The notes beneath the pieces are model-generated. The model did no database searches. It was not told where the DNA came from and saw only the letters and a list, made by a program, of their open reading frames with translations. Shown piece by piece: positions 1-9,640 of a stretch of DNA of 64,000 nucleotides. The first letter of the stretch is position 1. Each line of letters begins with the position of its first letter. Source of the stretch: Cercis canadensis (lineage: Eukaryota > Streptophyta > Magnoliopsida > Fabales > Fabaceae). The stretch lies in the NCBI GenBank assembly GCA_003255065.1, contig QAOA01002098.1:99222-163221 (forward strand), given 5' to 3'. A program made the position numbers and the translations under genes.

Positions 1-283
1 TCTGAGATAATGTCGGGAGTTATTCGAACCCCATTAAAAGTATTAGTGGACAAGGCATGCCAAAGCACGAGAGGGGATTAGTCTCATACCAAAGATGTCA
101 AGACCATCTCATGAGAAACTAAAAAAATATTATTATATCTTCAGTAGCAAAAAAAAATTATATTACTATATGTTGATTATTTTATGATTTATATTAGTGA
201 TACTCTAATGCTAGATAAATATATATGATTATATGAATATGAGTAGTTATAAATATACGACATAACATACATTATAAGATATT

Positions 284-560
284 TTATTTATTTATTTTAT
301 ATGAAACGAAGCTTTCATTAAGCACTGCAAGAAGAACATCAAAAATAATTACTGGTGGTTCATTGAACCAACAAACAAGATAACTAGAGGCCTTCCCATA
401 AGAGGCCAATCTATGAGCAACCTGATTTGCTCCCCTAGCAAGGAACCCACCTGAAATCCCATTTTTGAAGGTTACTACAGTAAGAATGAATATCCTCCAG
501 AATAATCCCAATGGTAGATAACTTGCTAGAGCAATTTCGAAGAGCCTGTATTGAAAGATA
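284..560 (-). mobile_element. LINE-type RNase H C-terminal fragment
   Basis: The minus-strand translation contains RGANQVAHRLASYG followed by a WF..PP...F.VL pattern. That is the usual C-terminal end of the RNase H-like domain (RVT_3 type) at the end of plant LINE polyproteins. The upstream part, to about 560, reads as the preceding helix only after a one-base frame change, so this is a remnant. No endonuclease or reverse transcriptase accompanies it. It could also come from a stand-alone RNase H-like host gene, but the frameshift and missing N-terminus make a dead LINE piece more likely. Confidence 0.55.
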
Positions 561-966
561 TTCCTTGATCTATTAATCCAATTTGTATCATGTTATCTCA
601 ATAATAAATAAAGACAAAGTTGAAAGAATACTCAACACTGATGAAGAGTCCATTCCTACAGTAGAAACACCAAGTAAGCATTCAAGAACTGATGTTATGG
701 TTAGATCACCCATAGTGTGTGTGTGCGTGAGAGATATTGTTCTCTAATGCTAGATGCAATAGAATATGTAACCTCAATGGGGCAGTTACACTACATGTAG
801 GTAGAGAGCAAGGACCTTTAATTGTGTTCACTATGCATGTTAACCTACCCATTATGGTTAGTCCATACACAAGGCCTACACCTCACATGGTCCATGTAGA
901 ATTTAATTACCCTACAAAGCTCAATCACAAAATTGATCACAATGAGCTATAATATGCTCTAATAAT
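561..966. other. Gene-free AT-rich stretch
   Basis: No gene or RNA is recognisable. The bases before 284 are likewise AT-rich and featureless. Short reading frames here lack any family resemblance. Confidence 0.5.
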
Positions 967-1600
967 TGTAGACACCGTATTTTGTCTGTGTGTTACATAT
1001 TTTCAGCCAAAAAAAATTATTTTTAACTACTTTTGTTTAAAATTCAAAATTTATATTTTCAAATGGAAAATCTGATTTTGAGGTAAGGTCTCTTTTAGCT
1101 TTTGGATCAATGTTTTGGTCTTTGCGCATTGTCTCACTTTATTTTAACTCAAGTTAGGAGGCTCTTTGGCCCATTTTCTTTAAATTTGAGTTTGAGGCCT
1201 CTTGGCCCATTTGATTTTATTTAAATACTTTGTTTGAACAAAAAGATTATAATTTTCTAGGTTTTTAGTGATATTAGGACAAAACTCATGTTTTGGGCTT
1301 GACCCGTTTTGCTAAAACCCTAGTTTGGGAGCCTTTGAGCCCACTCAATTTTTGTTTACCAAATGTTTGTTCCAAATAAATGAAAAATGATTGTTGGACT
1401 ATTTAATATGTTTGAGATTTTATTTAGGTCTAATTGGGCTGGCTTAAGTTTAAGGTTGAGCCATTTGGGCTCACTTTGACCTAATTTGGCCTAATTAGCT
1501 GATTAGGGTTTTATGGCTTTTATTTTTAATAAAAAATAAAATAACATTGTAGGAATTCTTGAGGTGATTTTTGGCCAAGCTAAGGGAGAATGTTTTCATT
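967..1600 (+). mobile_element. Tat-type LTR fragment (5' end of an LTR)
   Basis: It begins TGTAGACACCGTATTTTGTC. This is nearly identical to the first 20 bases of the LTR at 25798 and shares TGTAGACAC with the LTR ends of the large Tat/Ogre-like element at 39439 and 53812. The body is AT-rich and repeats GGCCCATTT-like words. No second LTR end is found; the sequence gives way to gypsy pol near 1600-1630, so the LTR is truncated at its 3' side. Confidence 0.55.
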
Positions 1601-1715
1601 AGGGTTTTGGTAAAATATCAAGAGAAGGGATGTAGCAATTACTTAAGCACCTGTCCTTAGAATGCCTGTCTTCACCAATCCTTTTGTGTTGGAAACGGAT
1701 GCTTCCGGTGAAGGT

Positions 1716-3071
1716 TGTTGTGTAAAATCCTAACGCAAGTGCACGTTGTCGTTTCCAAGTAATAAGAAGAGATAGAGTTATCATTCCTACAAGGACTAAT
1801 GTATTAACTACCAAAATTTGGTCAATCTTAATTTTATCTAATCAATAAGTATGGAGAAATTTTCAAGAAAGAACTTTAAATAGACTGAAAAGAAGCTAAA
1901 CCAGTAAAATGACAAATTTATCAAGAGAGAAAAACCTAGGGTTTCGATTTCACCATAATTACTCCCAGTTTTCATTCCTTATTCCATTAAAATCAATTTA
2001 TCTTCTTAATTGCTAATCAAGATTCCCTAATTCATTCACTACCTTCTCCCAAGGTCTAGTGTAAATATCCCTAATTACTAACCCTGTATATCCCTATACA
2101 AGTTATAATAATTATGAATTCATTAGGTCCTGTGGATCCTTTCAACAGATTGCATGAGCCATTGAGGTATATTTCTATCCTACATGCAACCCATGGTATT
2201 TACTCTAAAGAACTAGACACATAACTCTCCTTACGGTCTCATTTGATTAACACATAAGCTAATTATTAGCCAGATAATCAGAAGAATGAAGCATAGGGAT
2301 AAATACTCAAATTGAAAAGATAAACTTTGGAATTGATTTCATAAGAAACTATAACTGGTCCTAATTAGGCTAGATCGTAGTCCTAGATAAGAAAATTAGT
2401 TCATTGTAGAAGAAGAGAACATGAAAGAATGAAATCTAAACATAATAGAAAGAGCAGAAGAATAAAACTCTGAGATGGAGATCGATTCAGCTTCATGAAT
2501 CTCGTCTTCAATCCTTGTTTTGCCTCATTTTTGCTCTCCAAGAACATCCATATTCGAATCCCTAAAAATTACTAAGAGTTCCTCTTTATACTTCTCAATA
2601 AAAGCCCTAAAAAAACTAAAGAAATAGAGCCACATATTACGAGATAAGGTACGGCTGCTGCAGCCCTTAATTATGGGCGCCGCGGCTCTGTCTCTCTGGA
2701 CCAAGATACCAATTTATTTTGCACACGGGTGCCGCGGCGCTGAGACATGAGGCTGCGGCGCTAGCTCTCGGGTAAACATGGAGTTTTGTTTTGGGCGCTG
2801 CAGCTCTGTCTTTCTGGAGCTACGGTGGCTGGTTTCTGTCCAGGTCTTACATTTTGATGCTCCAGGGGCAGCAGCTCTTGGTTTCAAAGGCTGCAGCCCT
2901 TGCTTTCTATCCCAATTCTTCATTTCTTCACGTCAAAGCTTGAAACCCATGAATTTCCATTTGAACCTACAAATTAACACACATAACCCATTAGATGGTA
3001 AAAATCTCCATAAACAACCAAACAATTTAAGTAAAAGAGTTCTAAAGAGTGGATATAAAACCCACTCAACA
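1716..3071. mobile_element. Solo LTR (1356 bp) inserted in gypsy RNase H
   Basis: The segment starts TGTTG and ends CAACA, a perfect 5-bp inverted terminus of the TG...CA type. It is flanked by AAGGT at 1711-1715 and again at 3072-3076, a 5-bp target duplication. Removing the segment and one AAGGT leaves the host RNase H reading frame in phase. No coding domain or second LTR is present inside, so a solo LTR left by LTR-LTR recombination is the best reading. Its 3' third (2650-2900) is oddly rich in GCCGCGGC/GCTGCAGC words. Confidence 0.85.
2650..2900. repeat. GC-palindrome cluster inside the solo LTR
   Basis: An AT-rich LTR here carries a run of related palindromic GC words: GGCGCCGCGGCTCTG near 2674, GCCGCGGCGCTGA near 2730, GCTGCGGCGCTAGC near 2752, GGCGCTGCAGCTCTG near 2797 and GGCTGCAGCCCT near 2888. 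The first and fourth differ at CpG sites by C-to-T or G-to-A changes. They are followed by similar text (CTGTCTxTCTGGA), so at least two are copies of one internal repeat about 120 bases apart. Confidence 0.6.
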
Positions 3072-3076
3072 AAGGT

Positions 3077-4836
3077 GTGGGTGCAGTGTTTATGCAAGAG
3101 GGAAAACCCTTGGCATATTTGAGTAAAGCAATAGGGGTGAAATTTCAGTCAATGTCTACTTATGAAAGGGAATTGTTTTCTCTTATGTTTGTGGTAAAAA
3201 AAATCGGCCCCATATTTGATTGTCACCATTTTGTTATTAAGACTGATCAACAGGCGCTTAAACATCTTTTAGAACAACTGCTTCACACTCCATGCAGCAT
3301 AAGTGGCTAGCCAAATTCTTAGGGCTTGACTATGAGATTCAATACAAATAGGGAAAAGATAATACAATGGCTGATGCACTATCAAGGAAGATGTATACAG
3401 TTACAGTGTTGGCTATCACTATTGTCAGCAGTGACTTGTTAAAGTCAGTTAAAAATAGTTGGATAACATATGCTAATATACAGAAAAAGATCGCATACTT
3501 ACAGCAAGGCCTCAACCATAGTCACAAGTACACATGGCAACATGGAGTACTAAAAAGAAAAGGGAAGTTAGTAGTGGGCATGGACACAACATTGAGAGAA
3601 CAACTAATGCAACATTACCATGCTTCCCCGTGGGGTGGTCATTCAGGAGTAACCGGGACTTATCATCGTTTGGCGACCTTAGTGTATTGGAAAGGTATGC
3701 AACAAGATGTTAAGCTTTTTGTTAAGAACTATGCAGCTTGTAAGAGTTGTAAACCATAATTAGTTCCTTACCTTAGGCTGCTGCAACCGTTACCTATATT
3801 GGAGGGAGCATGGCAATCAGTGTTTCTTGATTACATCACAAGACTACCTAAGTCACAGGGCAAAGATGTTATCTTGGTGGTGGTGGATTGGTTTACCAAA
3901 TTTGGTCACTTCCTGGCCTTAAGACATCCCTTCACAACAAAAGGTGTCAGTCAAGTGGTCATGGACACAGTGATCAAATTACATGGATGGCTGGTTTCAT
4001 TAGTTTTTGATAGAGATCCTATTTTCTTAAGCTCATTCTGGATAGAACTTTTCAGAATTCAGGGAGTGCAATTATGTAAGTGTACTGCCTACCACCCACA
4101 AACTGATGGGCAAACTGGGGCTTTGAATAAAACATTAGAGTGTTATCTTAGGTCTTTTGTGCACAATGTACCTAGTAAATGAGTGAGTTGGTTGACTATG
4201 GCAGAGTATTGATATAATACCAACTATCATTCTTCTATCAACATGACTCCTTTCGAAGCATTATATGGGTACTCTCCCAAGCTATGCAACCCATATATAG
4301 TAGGGGAAAGTATGTTGGAGGCAATTGAGACCATTATGCGTACCAGGAGTCAAATTCTAGAAATCTTGAAGCTTAACTTAACCAAGGCTCAAAGCAGGAT
4401 GAACCATTTTGCGGATAGGAAACGGTCCAAGCGGCAATTTGAGGTTAATGATTAGGTGTACTTAAAAATACAACCTTACAAGCAATCATCGATTACTAAT
4501 TATAGCTTTCACAAGCTATTAGCATTGTTCTATGGGCCCTTTAAGATTTGGGAAAAGATTGGTGTGGTTGCTTACAGATTGGAATTGCCTGCAAACTCAA
4601 CAATACATCTAGTATTTCATGGTGCCCTCCTCAAATGTCATCATGGGAATCATATAGTTCAATCCACCCTGCCTCCTATCTCTGAACATGGGGATATGTC
4701 CCTAATTCCAGTAGCTATTCTCAACAGGCGTATACAGAGGAAAGGAAATCAAGCTGCTACTAAAATCTTGGTACATTGGTCACACACCCCAGTGGAAGAG
4801 GCCACTTGGATGGATTACTATCAGTTTTGCTCATAA
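3077..4836 (+). pseudogene. Gypsy pol remnant: RNase H, integrase, chromodomain-like tail
   Basis: RNase H spans about 3077-3330 (GAVFMQEGKPLAYLSKAIG, then KTDQQALKHLL). ADALSRK at about 3370 marks the RNase H/integrase junction. The H2C2 zinc-binding part reads HASPWGGHSG...CKSCK at about 3620-3755. The integrase core keeps its three acidic residues: D in VVVDWFTKFGHF, D in VFDRDPIF and E in NKTLECYLR. The last segment, near 4765-4830, has the HW...PVEEATW pattern of a plant retrotransposon chromodomain. Stops interrupt the frame near 3757, 4180, 4210 and 4453. The frame is otherwise well kept, so decay is moderate. Upstream RNase H codons lie across the solo LTR at 1632-1715. Confidence 0.85.
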
Positions 4837-4926
4837 TTTCCTACATTCGATGTGCAGGCATCATTAGCAAAACACGCAGCTCTGTGCTTCCTTGAGGACA
4901 AGGAAGTTTCAAAGGAGGGAGGTAAT

Positions 4927-5230
4927 TGTCATGAGTCAAAGACAGTTAGCACTAGACACACCATTTCATTACAAAAAGGTGGAGGAAGAAAGAGTCAAGG
5001 TCGTTTTGTGGATTGCTGAGATTTTGAGAACAGGGAAATTAGTTAGGAGTTGTTGAGTTGTTATTTGTATGAGCAGAGAGGTGTGAGGGAGGTATGGAAA
5101 AAATGAAAATTGTAATATGAGTGTTTCCCTATGAGATCACTGGAGAAACTATCAATAGAGAGTTCACATTTTTTTTTTTTCTGATAAAGATTCTCTGTAG
5201 TTCCACTTCTTTTCTGAGTAATTCGTGACA
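4927..5230 (+). mobile_element. 3' LTR of the gypsy element (304 bp)
   Basis: It begins TGTCA directly after a purine-rich tract (AAAGGAGGGAGG, 4911-4922, a polypurine tract) and ends TGACA, a perfect 5-bp inverted terminus. It lies about 90 bp after the end of the chromodomain-like tail, where a 3' LTR is expected. No matching 5' LTR is in the window. Confidence 0.75.
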
Positions 5231-5246
5231 TTAGTATCAGTGCCTT
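5231..5246 (+). other. Primer-binding-site-like sequence after the LTR
   Basis: TTAGTATCAGTGCC follows the LTR end immediately. It resembles TGGTATCAGAGC, the initiator tRNA-Met primer site that normally follows a 5' LTR, with two mismatches. Its place after what should be a 3' LTR suggests a tandem element (LTR-pol-LTR-PBS) that was later truncated near 5340. Confidence 0.55.
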
Positions 5247-5355
5247 GCAAGTGCTAAGGAAAGTGGCAAGAAGCTCCCTTTTAGGGTTTCTTGTTTTATT
5301 TCAAAAAAAAATGGAATTAATATGATTAAAAATCTAAAAGAATGTTAGCTAGGGT

Positions 5356-5756
5356 TTAAGGAATATTCCCAAGCATAAGTGAACCGATCTAGCCTCAATG
5401 AAACTTCATAGAAGTTGCTTGTGTAGGGCAATTTTAGGAAAATTGTTAATAGGGGCTTCTTAACCTTATTTTTGCATGTAATAAAAATACAAATTTGAGG
5501 GGTTGAACTGTATAATTTGGCTAGGGCATTTTGGGGAAGAGTTATTTGATTTTTCNTTAAGGAATATTCCCAAGCATAAGTGAAACGATCTAGCCTCAAT
5601 GAAACTTCATAGAAGTTGCTTGTGTAGGGCAATTTTAGGAAAATTGTTAATAGGGGCTTCTTAACCTTATTTTTGCATGTAATAAAAATACAAATTTGAG
5701 GGGTTGAACTGTATAATTTGGCTAGGGCATTTTGGGGAAGAGTTATTTGATTTTTC
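5356..5756. repeat. 201-bp direct duplication around an N
   Basis: The block beginning TTAAGGAATATTCCC at 5356 is repeated at 5557, directly after a single N at 5556. The copies are almost identical over about 200 bp. The N between them suggests two contig ends that overlap but were not merged, rather than a true tandem duplication. Confidence 0.75.
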
Positions 5757-5759
5757 ACA

Positions 5760-7280
5760 TGGCAAGGCTGTAGGAAATTGGGAGGAAGGTGCAAAATGGG
5801 TAGGAAATGACCAAACTACCCCCAATGTACTCACCAAGTTGAGAGGGCTGATTGCATAAGAAGAAAAATAGATAGAACCTCTCATAAGATGCAATCAAGG
5901 TGAAAACAAAAAGGAAGAGGAGTTTTCTTGAAGAACACTAGGTAACCTTCACTCCTCTCTTGATTTCTTGTCATTGTTTTGTTGGTCTTTGTTTGAATCC
6001 ATCTAAAGTGCATGCTTTTCTTAGTTTCCCTCTTGAATGCCTACATTTTATTTTGATTCCATGAGTCTCATTTCACTTAGACTCTTTTTCTTGTTTATTC
6101 AATTTGATTTACAAAAATTCCCCTTTGAAGTCTTTTATTTTTGTGTTGATTTTACTTGATTTATCATTTTATATCTTGTTTACCCTTTGTCTCCATTTTT
6201 AGTTTTTGGTCAATTTTGATTTTGTTTGGTTCTTTTGGTAGCATGTTTATTCTTTTGATTCTTTTGGTTTTTAAATGGTCATTCTCTGATCTGTTAGTCC
6301 AACACTGGCAGTGTTCGGTCTTTTGACCATAACTTGAGTTTTAAAACTCCAAATTGCATGGTTCTTGTTTGTTAGAACCATAATATGCATATATTGCATT
6401 AGTATAAATTTCATATTTTTTTTCATGTCACATTTGCTCCCAGTTTTAATTTGAAAATGATTGTTTTTTCTGTATTGTGGAATTGTTAGTTAATTCCGGC
6501 AATGTTCGGTTTTTGGGCCATAACCTGAGTTATAGAGCTCATTTTTGTATGATTTTTTATTCTTTAGATCCCTAAGACATTTTTCTATGTCATGTAAAAT
6601 TGTAGGGTCAAATATCATTGACATGAATTCCCAGTTTTCTTTACAAATTTTCCCTATTTTATGCTATGGTTTTGGTCTTTCTTGTTTTGCCTTTCTTGAT
6701 TCTACCTTATGTTTAGTTCTTTTCCTTCCTTTTTGTTTTTTGGAACCACTTGCATGCTATGATCCTCAATTTTTTTTTAATCTTTGTTTTGGCTTTGATT
6801 TGTTTTACTCTTGGCCTTAATTCTTTATGTTTGGCTTAGGGATTGCATGCTAATTAGGAGTGTATGTTGACTGTCCTGTTAAACTAAATGTTGTTGCCTT
6901 AGTTTGCATGCTATTTTCATGGTTTTTTTTTACTCTTAATGGCTGTCACATGTGCTTTAGTATTGTATGCCTTTTCACTATAAGTTGACATGTTCCTTGT
7001 TTTATCTTGTCATTTATTGTGATGTATTATGGCTGCTCACATGCTTATGCATATGTAACCTTTAATTTCTTGTTTTGAGCCATCTAATGCGTGTTCTATG
7101 TGAGCGGGAACCACAATCCATGGGTCCTTAGCAAAATGCTAAGGCGATTCAGAGGCTCGGAGAGGTCTTGTTTATTTTGATTACATTTGCAAATTATGTA
7201 CCCCCATCCCAATTGGTTGTATCATCATGCATAATATTTAGGGATTATTGTTAGGGTTTACAAAATTCATAGGCCCTTTG
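5760..7280. other. Non-coding, LTR- or leader-like repeat
   Basis: No coding frame is credible. The stretch is T-rich and repeats a module: GGCAGTGTTCGGTCTTTTGACC near 6307 (first 20 bases alike) and a diverged copy near 6499, each followed by a 'cataac(c/t)tgag' phrase. Similar repeating modules occur inside the Tat-type LTR at 27000-27450, so this may be part of an old Tat-type LTR. No boundaries could be fixed. Confidence 0.35.
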
Positions 7281-7292
7281 TGTATCATGTAA

Positions 7293-7536
7293 TGATAAGG
7301 CTGACTCAGTCCTATATGGGATAGGTCTCTTTTATCTGACCTAGACAGATAGTTATCTAATAGAGTCCCTAGCCTAGCCTATAAATAGCTTGTGATACTC
7401 CATCAGTTCAAGGCATAAGGAAAAGGCATAGGCTAGAAGCACTCTCTCAGTTCTTCTAAATACTACTATGCATCTATGACTGGAGGTTAGTAATTATGCA
7501 ATAAAGTTTACGTTTGTGGCTTATATTTCTTACGTT
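7293..7536 (+). mobile_element. Probable 5' LTR of copia element
   Basis: A short promoter-like block with a TATA box (CTATAAATAG, 7380-7389) lies directly before a tRNA-Met primer-binding site. The 3' edge is set by that site. The 5' edge is approximate, because several TG dinucleotides could be the start and no 3' LTR is available to compare. Confidence 0.5.
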
Positions 7537-7537
7537 T

Positions 7538-7549
7538 TGGTATCAGAGC
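7538..7549 (+). other. Primer-binding site (tRNA-Met type)
   Basis: TGGTATCAGAGC is the standard initiator tRNA-Met complement used by plant copia elements. It is followed about 1.2 kb later by gag on the same strand. Confidence 0.8.
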
Positions 7550-8746
7550 TTGTTAATACCTCTGCATTTTTGCATCTGTTATGCCAAGGATCAATTGTGC
7601 TTTCATAGCTTAAAAGCTATGCTATTTGGAAGCATAGAGAGACACATATTCCTTTGTTATATGCATGTATTCCTATAGGTCTAGTGGCCTAGTTGTGATG
7701 ATAGAGTCCATCACATCATTCTGATCACTAGAGAAGGAAAAGATTTTCTACATATGGCATGGAATGAATACTTATTTTTATGTTCATTCTTGTTGGGCTG
7801 ATTTGATCGAACATAGACTAAATATTAATGGCTATTATTAGGTAGTCCTTTGGATAAAAGATTTGGGTTTCCTTGTCTCGGTTTCAGCATGTTATATATG
7901 TTGTTTTGGTCTTATCATTTCATATACCCATTGAATGAAGGTGTACGTGTTTGCGTTATTCTTGTTGTATATTTTATATTTTATTTGCAAGGTTAAAAAG
8001 TCAAGCATTTGGTATACTGATTTGACCGAATTCATTCAATGACTTCTTTTGTCTTTGGCTTTTACATTTTATTGCAAGGATTTAGTCTCTGGCTTTGGTT
8101 TTGCTAATGCTTTCTATGGTTGTTTGACTCTTGCTAATGGTTTTGTCATTTATGGTTGTATACAGCATTAGTGATTCTCCTCTGGTTTAGTTTTGGTCTA
8201 TATTATTTGTTGTTTGACTGAATTCTTGCATCTAGACATGCTAATTGATGCAATATGTTATTATGTTGTAATATATGTGTTTATTTAGCATGTGGTGACA
8301 GAAAAAAATAAGGATTTGTATGTTGTGCTTAAGGTAAACTATATGTGTTAATAAATTATATATCATTAAAAGGTTTAACATCATCATATTCTTAGGAGTA
8401 GCCATAGCATCTTAGGTTTATGATGAGGTATGATCACATAAAGCATTCGTGATTGATAAAGACAAATGGTATATAATATGATGCAATTAACTAATTAAAT
8501 AAGTTACTTGGCCCCATAGGGAAGTCATTGTTTTTGTGAGTTAATTGGAGTAAGATAATAGATAAGATATTGAAATATAATTCTTTCATATACCCATAGG
8601 TGTGGAATATTTTGTTTTCATGTTAAGTCTTATTATTAATTAAAGTTTGACATAAATTTTATGCATGTTTTGCAACCACTACCCATAGGAAGGTTAGAAT
8701 TTATTTATTATTGGATTGTCATTAGATAATTCAATTATAAAGATAT
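7550..8746 (+). other. Untranslated leader of the copia element
   Basis: No coding frame lies between the primer-binding site and gag. The sequence is AT-rich and holds the repeated phrase CCCATAGG (for example near 8513, 8594 and 8684). Confidence 0.5.
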
Positions 8747-9640
8747 TTGTTTCATAGTATTTATGTATGTGTTTCCTTGGTACCTGTAGTTTTTCGTACT
8801 AGTTCTTATATCAATGATAATCCTCATGTTCCAATGTTGACTGGTGATAACTATTATGACTGGAAAGAACAAATTCTTTTGACTCTTGGATGCTGGGATT
8901 TGGACTTGGCATTTCATGTGAATGAGGTACCACCTCTTCCTACAAAAGAAAGTACCCAAGACCAAAGAGCTCATTACGAGCGATCTAATCACTTAAGCTT
9001 GATGCTCATCAAGTCTCATATAAGCAAGACCATTAAGGGTTCTATCCCTCAATGTGATACAACTACTACTACTTATATGAAGGCAATTGAGGAGCAATTT
9101 ATGAGCTCTGAAAAGGCATTATCTAGCACCTTAATGAAGAAGCTTTTGGGCATGAAGCATGATAAAAGTAGGAGTGTGCATGAGCCCATTATGAAAATGA
9201 GGGACATTGCTGCAAAATTAACATCCCTTGAGGTTGAAATATCCGAGTCATTCTTAGTGCATTTCATTCTCAACTCTCTTCCTGCAGAGTATGGACCTTT
9301 TAAAATTTCCTATAACACACATAAGGAAAAGTGGTCAATCAATGAACTTTTGACTCTGTGTGATCAAGAGGAAGAGAGGTTGAACCATGAGACATCTGAA
9401 AGTGTTCACCTGATGGCTCATGATAAGAGAAATGCCCAAAAAGGAAAAAGTGTTTCTGGAAAAGGTAAATACCTATCTGTGCAAAAACAAAATAGTGATA
9501 TAGCCATATGCTATTTCTGCAAGAAGCCTGTACACATAAAGAAAAATTGTACTAGATACAAGAAATGGCTCACTAAGAAAGGTAATTTTACCTTTACATG
9601 TTATGAATCTTGTTTCATAGAAGTTCCTAGCAACACTTAG
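8747..9640 (+). CDS. Ty1/copia gag (nucleocapsid precursor)
   Basis: Open frame of 297 codons that would encode the particle-forming Gag protein. The recognisable domain starts near 8824 (MLTGDNYYDWKEQIL); the codons before it probably belong to the leader. The central UBN2-type gag region includes STLMKKLLGMK and SLPAEYGPFK. A zinc knuckle of form CX2CX4HX4C (CYFCKKPVHIKKNC) ends the domain, its usual glycine replaced by valine. A stop at 9638 comes where the protease should begin. This is the best preserved part of the element, but the downstream pol is broken. Confidence 0.85.
   Translation: MFHSIYVCVSLVPVVFRTSSYINDNPHVPMLTGDNYYDWKEQILLTLGCWDLDLAFHVNEVPPLPTKESTQDQRAHYERSNHLSLMLIKSHISKTIKGSIPQCDTTTTTYMKAIEEQFMSSEKALSSTLMKKLLGMKHDKSRSVHEPIMKMRDIAAKLTSLEVEISESFLVHFILNSLPAEYGPFKISYNTHKEKWSINELLTLCDQEEERLNHETSESVHLMAHDKRNAQKGKSVSGKGKYLSVQKQNSDIAICYFCKKPVHIKKNCTRYKKWLTKKGNFTFTCYESCFIEVPSNT

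Larger units (their letters stand above)
1632..4926 (+). mobile_element. Ty3/gypsy (chromovirus-like) internal region, split by a solo LTR
   Basis: Decayed internal part of a Ty3/gypsy retrotransposon. The end of RT/start of RNase H lies at about 1650-1715 (FVLETDASG motif). After an insertion at 1716-3076 the same reading frame resumes with the RNase H strand at 3077. Gag, protease and most of RT are missing, so the element is 5' truncated. The order RNase H, zinc-binding H2C2, integrase, chromodomain-like tail is that of plant chromoviruses. A 3' LTR follows at 4927. Several in-frame stops show it cannot encode an active polyprotein. Confidence 0.85.
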
